Assembly (NCBI GenBank): GCA_030151845.1
Contig: JASLCM010000151.1
Location: 1-5,383, forward strand
Length of the DNA: 5,383 bases
Reading direction: 5' to 3'
DNA from: Bacteroides sp.
Lineage (GTDB): Bacteria > Bacteroidota > Bacteroidia > Bacteroidales > Bacteroidaceae
The translations under genes and the position numbers were made by a program. The notes below the pieces were generated by a model. The model worked only from the letters and a program-made list of their open reading frames with translations. It did not search any database and was not told where the DNA came from. Positions 1 to 5,383 of this stretch are shown here, one piece after another (position 1 is the first letter of the stretch; each line of letters opens with the position of its first letter).

Positions 1-665
1 AAAAATCTCCTCACGAACTCCCTTTAATCAACAAGATGGCCTCACTCCTACACAAAGCAGGATACGAGATTATCTTTCCAGCTCAAATGGACCAACTTTG
101 TTGCGGTACCATTTGGGAGAGCAAAGGGATGCCCGAGATTGCCGATAAGAAGGTAAAAGAGCTGGAAGAGGCCTTGTGGAAAGCCAGCGAGGAGGGAAAA
201 TACCCCGTGCTTTGCGACCAAAGTCCCTGCTTACACCGAATGAGAAGTTGCATCAGTCGGATGAAACTCTACGAACCTGCAGAGTTCATCTATACTTTCT
301 TAAAAGACCGACTAGAATTTAAACAGATCGATGCGCCAATAGCCCTACACATTACCTGTTCCATGCGAAGAATGGGACTAGCCAATCAATTGATAGAACT
401 GGCTAAGCTCTGCTCTTCTAAGGTTTTAGTACCCGAAGAGGTAGGTTGTTGTGGTTTTGCAGGCGACAAAGGGTTTACCAACCCAGAGGTTAATGCCTAT
501 GCCTTACGCAAGCTTAAACCTCAAATAGAGGCAAATAAGATAGAGATGGGCTACTCCAACAGTAGAACCTGCGAAATTGGGTTAACCACCCACTCGGGAA
601 TTCCCTATGCCTCTATTGTTTACCTCGTTGATCAATGTACAACTGCTAAATCTGCTAAAAAATGA
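1..665 (+). CDS. D-lactate dehydrogenase-type FAD/Fe-S oxidoreductase, C-terminal part (5' end outside window)
   Basis: The reading frame is open from the left edge (first full codon at base 3), so the ATG at 36 is an internal methionine. Seen: two cysteine-rich (CCG/DUF224) modules. The first has Cys-Cys-Gly at bases 99-107 and a Cys at 213-215 within VLCDQSPC. The second has a Cys in HITCSMRR, then GCCGFAG, then a Cys in SRTCEIGL. Such paired modules bind Fe-S clusters in the C-terminal half of Dld/GlcD-GlcF-type enzymes; the N-terminal FAD-binding domain would lie upstream, as relatives are usually above 900 residues. The family oxidises D-lactate, or sometimes glycolate or another 2-hydroxy acid, to the keto acid and passes electrons to the respiratory chain. 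Context favours D-lactate, because MurQ three genes downstream releases it. Its TGA overlaps the next ATG. A glycolate or 2-hydroxyglutarate oxidase is the main alternative. Confidence 0.85.
   Translation, partial: KSPHELPLINKMASLLHKAGYEIIFPAQMDQLCCGTIWESKGMPEIADKKVKELEEALWKASEEGKYPVLCDQSPCLHRMRSCISRMKLYEPAEFIYTFLKDRLEFKQIDAPIALHITCSMRRMGLANQLIELAKLCSSKVLVPEEVGCCGFAGDKGFTNPEVNAYALRKLKPQIEANKIEMGYSNSRTCEIGLTTHSGIPYASIVYLVDQCTTAKSAKK
662..665 (+). other. ATGA stop/start overlap between the oxidoreductase and membrane-protein genes
   Basis: The ATG at 662-664 overlaps the upstream TGA at 663-665. The four-base overlap indicates co-transcription and probably translational coupling, and it fixes the start of the membrane-protein gene. 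The preceding bases are A-rich and carry no strong Shine-Dalgarno sequence. Confidence 0.85.
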
Positions 666-1825
666 CACAGAACAAGAACAAACGCTTATTAGCGCTCGAT
701 ATTTTACGTGGAATCACCATTGCTGGAATGATTCTGGTAAACAATCCCGGCAGCTGGGGACACATCTATGCTCCCCTGGGGCATGCACAGTGGAACGGAC
801 TCACCCCAACCGATTTGGTGTTTCCTTTCTTCATGTTCATTATGGGAATATCTACCTACTTCTCTTTGCGAAAATACAAATTTGAATTTACCAAAGAGGC
901 TGGGAAAAAGATACTTAAACGTACGGTAGTAATCTTTGCCATTGGCTTAGGAATTGCCTGGTTCGGACTCTTTATTCGAACTTGGAACAGTCTAGGAGGA
1001 GAAGAGTTAAACTTTTTCAGCAGACTTGGTCAGTCGGCCTTTGTCTTTGATAGGCTACGTATTTTAGGAGTTATGCAGCGATTGGCACTTACCTATTGTG
1101 CTACCGCCTTAATAGCTCTTACCGTGAAACACAAATACATCCCTTACCTCATTGGTGCCATCTTGGTTGTTTACGCTGGAATTCTCTGGCTAGGAAACGG
1201 ATTTGAATACAACGAAACCAATATCTTATCGATTGTAGACCGTGCCATATTGGGTGAGAATCACATGTACAGAGACAACGGTATAGATCCCGAAGGGCTG
1301 CTTAGTACCCTACCAGCCATTGCTCATGTGCTGCTTGGCTTCCACATCGGACGCCTATTCACTGAGCAAAAAGAGATTCACCTCAAGGTGGAGACCCTCT
1401 TTATTGCAGGAGCCATTCTTACCTTCTCGGGTTTATTACTTAGCTACGGCTGCCCCATCAATAAAAAAGTGTGGTCGCCAACCTTTGTGTTAACCACCTG
1501 CGGATTGGCCTCAACGCTTTTGGGACTACTCATCTGGATCATAGATATTAAAGGGCATAAAAAAAGCTTCACTTTTTTCGAATCTTTTGGTGTTAATCCC
1601 CTCTTTATCTATGTAACAGGAGCTATTTTAACCATCTGCTTTGGCAGCATCTTGTTCCCCTATGGAGAGGGCAGTATAACCATTCATGGCTTCCTATACC
1701 GAATTGTACTACTTCCTCTTTTAGGAACTTACAACGCCTCATTGGCCTATGCCTTACTCTTTGTAACCCTAAACTGGGTAATTGGATATCAACTTTACAA
1801 ACGAAATATATACATAAAAATATAA
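662..1825 (+). CDS. HGSNAT/NagX-family (DUF5009, COG4299-like) membrane protein; candidate MurNAc transporter or transmembrane acetyltransferase
   Basis: A 387-residue polytopic membrane protein with about 10-11 hydrophobic segments. Seen: the family N-terminus LDILRGITIAGMILVN (residues 12-27), GHAQWNGLTPTDLVFPFFMFIMG (40-62), GVMQRLALTY (136-145), the DPEGLLST loop motif (209-216) and GVNPLFIYV near residue 308. These match the family of human heparan-alpha-glucosaminide N-acetyltransferase, which moves acetyl from cytosolic acetyl-CoA to a glucosamine across the membrane; His41 lies where HGSNAT has its catalytic histidine (KHASWNG). Bacterial relatives include NagX of GlcNAc-utilisation loci. 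From memory, Tannerella forsythia has an inner-membrane MurNAc transporter (MurT) beside murK and murQ, and this gene holds the equivalent place. Whether it transports, acetylates or does both cannot be settled here. The start is set by the ATGA overlap and the complete family N-terminus. Confidence 0.85.
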   Translation: MTQNKNKRLLALDILRGITIAGMILVNNPGSWGHIYAPLGHAQWNGLTPTDLVFPFFMFIMGISTYFSLRKYKFEFTKEAGKKILKRTVVIFAIGLGIAWFGLFIRTWNSLGGEELNFFSRLGQSAFVFDRLRILGVMQRLALTYCATALIALTVKHKYIPYLIGAILVVYAGILWLGNGFEYNETNILSIVDRAILGENHMYRDNGIDPEGLLSTLPAIAHVLLGFHIGRLFTEQKEIHLKVETLFIAGAILTFSGLLLSYGCPINKKVWSPTFVLTTCGLASTLLGLLIWIIDIKGHKKSFTFFESFGVNPLFIYVTGAILTICFGSILFPYGEGSITIHGFLYRIVLLPLLGTYNASLAYALLFVTLNWVIGYQLYKRNIYIKI

Positions 1826-1829
1826 TCAC

Positions 1830-2666
1830 ATGATTTTAATAGCAGACAGCGGATCCACTAAAACAGACTGGACCGTCATCAAAGACGACAACACTACGTT
1901 CACGATACAAACAAAGGGAATCAACCCCTTCTTTCAAAGCGAAGAAGAGATTGCTGCCGAAATCGAGAACAATCTCCTTCAACACCTACCAAGCTCTACC
2001 TTCTCGGGCATCTACTTTTACGGAGCTGGTTGTGCTTTTGATAAGGTAGAAGTGGTAAGAAAGGCCATACTCGTACACCTACAATCGGACGATGTTCAAG
2101 TAAACTCCGATATGTTGGCTGCAGCTCATGCACTTTGTGGGAAGCATTCGGGTATTGCTTGTATCCTTGGTACAGGATCTAACTCCTGTGCCTACGACGG
2201 AGAGAAGATTACAGCCAATGTATCTCCTCTTGGGTTTATTTTGGGCGATGAAGGAAGTGGAGCCGTATTGGGCAAACTCTTCATTGGTAGCCTCCTTAAA
2301 AACCAACTAGAACCTGGTTTAAAGGAGGAATTTTTTGAGACCTACGACCTCAACCCCACCAAGATCATTAACAGGGTGTATAGGCAAGCTTTCCCCAACA
2401 GGTACCTAGCTACCTTCTCTCCCTTTATCAAAAAACACATCAACAAACCCAACGTACATCGTTTGGTAAAAAACAGCTTCAAGGAGTTCTTTAAGCGCAA
2501 TGTGATGCAGTACAACTACAAACAGGAGTCGGTACACTTCATTGGCTCTATTGCTCACCATTACGAAGAGGTGATCCGCGAAGTTGCTCAAGAAGAGGGT
2601 ATCCAAATGGGTAAAATTTTAAAGAGCCCTATGGAAGGTTTAATTGAATATCATTTAACAAAATAA
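1830..2666 (+). CDS. murK: BadF/BadG/BcrA-type ATPase family sugar kinase, probable N-acetylmuramate kinase MurK
   Basis: A 278-residue cytoplasmic kinase of the ASKHA fold, normal length for the Bacteroidota N-acetylglucosamine-kinase-like family. Seen: phosphate-1 motif DSGSTKTDW (residues 6-14), the GINPFF segment (30-35), FYGAGC (63-68), NSDMLAAAH with probable catalytic Asp94, phosphate-2 motif CILGTGSNS (111-119), GFILGDEGSGAVLG (135-148), FIGSIAHHYE (237-246, adenosine side) and the C-terminal PMEGLIEYH (267-275). The predicted reaction is ATP-dependent phosphorylation of the C6 hydroxyl of MurNAc, giving the MurQ substrate. The family also contains GlcNAc and glucosamine kinases, and some MurK enzymes accept GlcNAc too, so the MurNAc preference rests on murQ starting three bases downstream and on no PTS transporter being visible. 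The start lies four bases after the previous stop behind an A/T-rich leader, and the first strand and phosphate loop follow at once. Confidence 0.87.
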   Translation: MILIADSGSTKTDWTVIKDDNTTFTIQTKGINPFFQSEEEIAAEIENNLLQHLPSSTFSGIYFYGAGCAFDKVEVVRKAILVHLQSDDVQVNSDMLAAAHALCGKHSGIACILGTGSNSCAYDGEKITANVSPLGFILGDEGSGAVLGKLFIGSLLKNQLEPGLKEEFFETYDLNPTKIINRVYRQAFPNRYLATFSPFIKKHINKPNVHRLVKNSFKEFFKRNVMQYNYKQESVHFIGSIAHHYEEVIREVAQEEGIQMGKILKSPMEGLIEYHLTK

Positions 2667-2669
2667 ATT

Positions 2670-3491
2670 ATGGAATTTATAAAAATATCAGAACAAGCTT
2701 CTCTCTACGATAACTTAGAGAAGAAATCGGTTCGCGAAATTTTAGACGAGATCAATACAGAGGATCAAAAAGTTGCTCTCGCTGTTCAAAAATGTATTCC
2801 TCAAATTGAAAAATTGGTAGAACAAATTGTACCCAAAATGAAAGAAGGCGGAAGAATCTTCTACATGGGTGCAGGAACCAGTGGCCGATTAGGTGTTCTT
2901 GATGCATCGGAAATTCCTCCAACCTTTGGTATGCCTCCTACCTACGTTATTGGTTTAATCGCTGGTGGAGACTATGCACTTCGTCACCCGGTTGAAAATG
3001 CCGAAGATGATGAACTAAAAGGTTGGGAAGAGCTACAAGCCTACGATATTACTCCACTAGATACCGTTGTGGGTATTGCTGCATCGGGAACCACTCCTTA
3101 TGTGATTGGTGCCTTGCGTGAAGCTCGCAAACGAGGTATTTTAACTGCTAGTATCAGTAGTAACCCCAATTCACCCATGGCTCAAGAGGCAGATATTCCT
3201 ATTGAGATGATTGTGGGTCCAGAGTATGTAACAGGTAGCTCTAGAATGAAGTCGGGTACCGGACAAAAAATGATCTTAAACATGATTACCACCTCTGTCA
3301 TGATCAAAATTGGTCGTGTGAAAGGAAATAAAATGGTAAACATGCAGCTTAGCAACAAAAAGCTAGTAGACCGTGGTACACGCATGATTATTGAAGAGTT
3401 GGGTTTACCCTACGACGAAGCCGAAAAGCTATTGCTTGAACAGGGCTCCGTAAAAAAAGCAACCGATTATTACAAAAAGAAAAATCAATGA
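2670..3491 (+). CDS. murQ: N-acetylmuramic acid 6-phosphate etherase (MurQ)
   Basis: A 273-residue cytoplasmic SIS-domain lyase that cleaves the D-lactyl ether of MurNAc-6-phosphate, yielding GlcNAc-6-phosphate and D-lactate. Seen: GAGTSGRLGVLDASE (residues 67-81), GLIAGGDYAL (95-104), EDDE after VENA, VGIAASGTTPYVIGAL, and the C-terminal signature TGSSRMKSGTGQK. Both catalytic glutamates are present: counted against the E. coli protein, Glu83 and Glu114 correspond to Glu81 and Glu112 here. The protein is about 25 residues shorter than E. coli MurQ at the C-terminus and ends shortly after GSVKKATDYYK. Bacteroides MurQ proteins, as I recall them, end at a similar point, so I read this as lineage-typical rather than truncation. 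It follows murK by three bases and its TGA overlaps the next ATG. GckR-type regulators share the fold but are longer. Confidence 0.97.
   Translation: MEFIKISEQASLYDNLEKKSVREILDEINTEDQKVALAVQKCIPQIEKLVEQIVPKMKEGGRIFYMGAGTSGRLGVLDASEIPPTFGMPPTYVIGLIAGGDYALRHPVENAEDDELKGWEELQAYDITPLDTVVGIAASGTTPYVIGALREARKRGILTASISSNPNSPMAQEADIPIEMIVGPEYVTGSSRMKSGTGQKMILNMITTSVMIKIGRVKGNKMVNMQLSNKKLVDRGTRMIIEELGLPYDEAEKLLLEQGSVKKATDYYKKKNQ
3488..3491 (+). other. ATGA stop/start overlap between murQ and the fused hydrolase gene
   Basis: The ATG at 3488-3490 overlaps the murQ TGA at 3489-3491. This supports co-transcription and coupled translation of murQ with the secreted hydrolase. It also defines the start that yields a complete signal peptide. 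Confidence 0.85.
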
Positions 3492-5287
3492 AACTACGTT
3501 CGTTATTTATCGTAACACTCGTATTTCTACTCACTCAACAACTGGCAGCACAAAAACTGCCAGTTGTTATTCCAGAGTCGGTAGGTTTAAACACGGTTCA
3601 TCTCATGAACATTGACCGAGTTGTTCACCAAGCTATAGAGAAACAAGAGATTCCAGGGGCGGTTATCGCCATTGTTCGAGAGGGAAAAATTGGTTATTTA
3701 AAAGCCTTTGGGAACAAACAGATCTACCCCACCTCTCAACCCATGGATGTTCGCACCGTTTTTGATTTGGCCTCTTGTACCAAACCACTTGCAACAGCCA
3801 TTAGCACCTTTCTTTTGCTTGAGCAAGGAAAGATCCGATTAATAGATCCTGTATCTTACTACCTACCCCATTTTAAAGGGTATGAAAGTGACTCGCTCAA
3901 GCAGTCCATTCAAATCATCGATCTACTTACACACACCTCGGGTTTACCCCCTTATGCGCCCGTAAGTACACTCGCTCAAGAAGAGGGAGATTCCAAGGAG
4001 GTTCTAAAAGCGTACATTAGCAATTGCAAACGCAACACACCTCCTAAAACTGCCATGCAATACAGCTGTTTAAATTACATTACACTGCAATACATCATTG
4101 AGGAGGTTTCGGGAGTAAGCTTACAAGAGTTTACCCAGAAGAACATCTATGCTCCTCTCAAACTAACCCATACCACCTTTGTTCCCAATGAAGATTTAAA
4201 GGCAGCCTGTGCTCCTACCGAGGTTCAACCCGATGGTACACTCCTACAAGGAGTAGTACACGACCCACTGGCTCGAATCATGAACAAAGGCATCTCTGGA
4301 AACGCTGGTCTATTCTCTACAGCAGAAGAGGTGGCGGTTTTAGCCTCTCTTTTCCTTAACCAAGGCAAAGCCAACGGCGTGCAACTATTGAGTCCAGCCT
4401 CTATCCAAAAAATGAGTGAACTTCCTATCGGTCTAGAATCGTTTGGACGAACACCAGGTTGGGACAAATCTTCTCCTTACGCATCCAATAAGGGCGATCT
4501 TTTCCCAACTGCTTTTGGACATACAGGCTATACAGGAACCTCTGTGGTTATAGATCCAGAGACCCATACAGCCTTAATTGTACTCACCAATAGCGTACAC
4601 CCTTACGACAAGGGCAAAACTGTTCGCTTACGCTCACTACTAGCCAACATTGTAGCCTCATCGATAGGAACTGTCAACATAGATAACTACCTTTCACACT
4701 ATGCCGAACGAGTGGAACAATTTCAATCGGAAAAAAAGATCGGTAAAAAAGACATTGTCCTTTTAGGAAATAGTTTAACAGAGAATGGTGGAGATTGGGG
4801 AAAACGTTTCAACAGAAAACATGTTCGAAACAGAGGCATCATTGGCGATAATACAGAGGGAGTTTTAAACCGACTCCAAGAAATTACGCAAGGAGAGCCT
4901 AAACAACTCATTCTTACCATTGGTATTAACGACCTCTCTCAAGGATTGAATCTCTACACCCTGCTAGAGAATACCGAAAAGATCATTACTACCGTTCAGA
5001 AAGAGTCGCCCAACACCAAAATCTCTCTTCAAAGTCTTCTTCCTATTAACGAAGAGAAGTGTTGGTATCGCCTAATGAAAGGAAAAACCAAAACCATTAT
5101 TGCATACAATGCGATGCTCCGCGAGTTGGCAGAGAAACACCAACTCACCTTTATTCCTGCCTATTCTCTCTTTTTAGAGGAGGGAACAGACCAATTAAAA
5201 GGTTCTTTAACTAGAGATGGACTTCATCTCAATGAAGAGGGGTATCAAATTTGGAGTGAGTTTTTAAAACCTTATCTACTTAAGTAA
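3488..5287 (+). CDS. Secreted fusion of class C beta-lactamase-like serine hydrolase and SGNH/GDSL esterase
   Basis: A 599-residue periplasmic protein. Residues 1-21 form a Sec signal peptide (charged MKLR, hydrophobic FIVTLVFLL, cleavage probably before Gln22); there is no lipobox cysteine. Residues about 30-390 are a Pfam beta-lactamase (PF00144)-type domain with SxxK at Ser96-Cys-Thr-Lys99, LLTHTSGL (146-153), Tyr192-Ser-Cys where class C enzymes have Tyr-x-Asn, and His345-Thr-Gly in the KTG position. Residues about 420-597 are an SGNH hydrolase with GNSLTE (nucleophile Ser429), NRGIIGD (Gly453), GIND (479-482) and DGLH (Asp577, His580), so all four blocks are intact. The HTG variant also occurs in the Streptomyces R61 DD-peptidase, so peptidase or esterase action is likelier than drug resistance. 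Next to murQ, inferred roles are trimming muropeptides and removing acyl groups. E. coli yfeW and B. subtilis ybbE are unfused beta-lactamase-like neighbours of murQ. Confidence 0.9.
   Translation: MKLRSLFIVTLVFLLTQQLAAQKLPVVIPESVGLNTVHLMNIDRVVHQAIEKQEIPGAVIAIVREGKIGYLKAFGNKQIYPTSQPMDVRTVFDLASCTKPLATAISTFLLLEQGKIRLIDPVSYYLPHFKGYESDSLKQSIQIIDLLTHTSGLPPYAPVSTLAQEEGDSKEVLKAYISNCKRNTPPKTAMQYSCLNYITLQYIIEEVSGVSLQEFTQKNIYAPLKLTHTTFVPNEDLKAACAPTEVQPDGTLLQGVVHDPLARIMNKGISGNAGLFSTAEEVAVLASLFLNQGKANGVQLLSPASIQKMSELPIGLESFGRTPGWDKSSPYASNKGDLFPTAFGHTGYTGTSVVIDPETHTALIVLTNSVHPYDKGKTVRLRSLLANIVASSIGTVNIDNYLSHYAERVEQFQSEKKIGKKDIVLLGNSLTENGGDWGKRFNRKHVRNRGIIGDNTEGVLNRLQEITQGEPKQLILTIGINDLSQGLNLYTLLENTEKIITTVQKESPNTKISLQSLLPINEEKCWYRLMKGKTKTIIAYNAMLRELAEKHQLTFIPAYSLFLEEGTDQLKGSLTRDGLHLNEEGYQIWSEFLKPYLLK
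3537..3568 (+). repeat. Perfect 12-bp inverted repeat (hairpin) in the signal-peptide region of the hydrolase gene
   Basis: The left arm AACAACTGGCAG (3537-3548) is the exact reverse complement of the right arm CTGCCAGTTGTT (3557-3568), with an 8-base loop. It begins about 50 bases after the start codon and spans codons for residues 17-27, around the signal cleavage site. No T-tract follows, so it is not a standard terminator. It may influence translation, mRNA processing or decay, or be accidental. Confidence 0.75.
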
Positions 5288-5310
5288 CTTTCATACAAGT
5301 AAGTAGATAA
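5272..5310 (+). repeat. Perfect 11-bp inverted repeat spanning the stop codon of the hydrolase gene
   Basis: TTATCTACTTA (5272-5282) pairs exactly with TAAGTAGATAA (5300-5310) across a 17-base loop. The left arm lies in the last codons and the stop codon (5285-5287) lies in the loop. Its right arm shares two bases with the left arm of the terminator stem, so the transcript could form two adjacent hairpins. The stem is A/T-rich and weaker than the terminator. A role in 3'-end protection is possible but not shown. Confidence 0.65.
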
Positions 5311-5350
5311 CCCTTAGTCGCCAATTAGTTCCCGCGACTAAGGGTTTTTT
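5309..5350 (+). terminator. Rho-independent terminator of the MurNAc salvage operon
   Basis: AACCCTTAGTCGC (5309-5321) pairs perfectly with GCGACTAAGGGTT (5334-5346) over 13 base pairs with a 12-base loop. A run of six T residues (5345-5350) closes the stem and extends past it. It lies 21 bases after the last stop codon. On the opposite strand the stem is followed only by TTATC, so termination should be effective mainly for plus-strand transcripts. This marks the end of the five-gene unit. Confidence 0.95.
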
Positions 5351-5383
5351 ATGCCTCTTAAAAAGGAGATCACAAGGCAGATA

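Noticed and set aside
607..885. Plus-strand frame of 92 codons spanning the junction of the first two genes
   Set aside because: It is out of frame with two well-supported genes, and its translation shows no family resemblance.
2320..2335. Shine-Dalgarno-like AAAGGAGGAA inside murK
   Set aside because: No start codon follows at useful spacing, and the sequence encodes part of the conserved kinase. Bacteroidota make little use of such sites.
2586..3987. Identical 14-base stretch GCTCAAGAAGAGGG at 2586-2599 and 3974-3987
   Set aside because: Both copies encode Ala-Gln-Glu-Glu-Gly within unrelated proteins. A match of this length is plausible by chance given codon and base bias.
4225..4467. 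Minus-strand open frame of 80 codons inside the hydrolase gene, with similar shorter ones at 1623-1829, 2079-2306, 2406-2606, 3182-3385 and 4723-4920
   Set aside because: All lie antisense to clearly coding sequence with conserved catalytic motifs. None shows a recognisable domain or its own regulatory signals.
3770..4530. Beta-lactam resistance gene
   Set aside because: The domain has the beta-lactamase fold signature, but the motif variants, the SGNH fusion and the murQ operon context point to cell-wall metabolism.
5351..5383. Short open stretch beginning with ATG (reads MPLKKEITRQI) running to the right edge
   Set aside because: It begins directly after the terminator T-tract, with no room for a promoter or leader, and 11 codons cannot be told from chance. 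The AAGGAG at 5363-5368 has no start codon at suitable spacing within the window.
5290..5383. Possible 3' end of a convergent minus-strand gene entering from the right
   Set aside because: Minus-strand frames here end quickly or read through the terminator stem without recognisable protein sequence. The stem has no good T-tract on that strand.

Overview
The window looks like chromosomal DNA of a member of the Bacteroidota, probably order Bacteroidales. The protein sequences resemble Bacteroides/Tannerella-type homologues. Genes start behind A/T-rich leaders with no clear Shine-Dalgarno sequence, and the secreted protein has a signal peptide ending in the -AAQ typical of this phylum. I cannot name the genus from sequence alone.

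Layout: five genes, all on the plus strand, packed into one apparent transcription unit. From left to right they are: (1) the C-terminal part of a D-lactate dehydrogenase-type FAD/Fe-S oxidoreductase, cut by the left edge; (2) a polytopic membrane protein of the HGSNAT/NagX/DUF5009 family; (3) a BadF/BcrA-type sugar kinase, best read as N-acetylmuramate kinase MurK; (4) N-acetylmuramic acid 6-phosphate etherase MurQ; (5) a secreted two-domain hydrolase joining a class C beta-lactamase-like serine hydrolase to an SGNH/GDSL esterase. Spacing is -4, +4, +3 and -4 bases, with two ATGA stop/start overlaps, so no internal promoter is visible. A strong intrinsic terminator (5309-5350) closes the unit. 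Its promoter must lie left of the window. No RNA genes, insertion sequences, CRISPR arrays or attachment sites were seen.

How the genes work together: this reads as a non-PTS pathway for salvaging N-acetylmuramic acid (MurNAc) from peptidoglycan. The secreted hydrolase would trim muropeptides in the periplasm. The membrane protein would import, or acetylate and import, the amino sugar. The kinase would make MurNAc-6-phosphate. MurQ would split this into GlcNAc-6-phosphate and D-lactate, and the FAD/Fe-S enzyme would oxidise the D-lactate. Only the MurQ step is close to certain from sequence; the rest is supported by family membership and gene order.

The cluster is a recognisable variant of known MurNAc loci (Tannerella forsythia murT-murK-murQ, E. 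coli murQP-yfeW) rather than a wholly new system. The less-described parts are the D-lactate oxidase at the head of the operon, the beta-lactamase/SGNH fusion, a conserved transacetylase histidine in the putative transporter, and two perfect inverted repeats in or overlapping the last gene.
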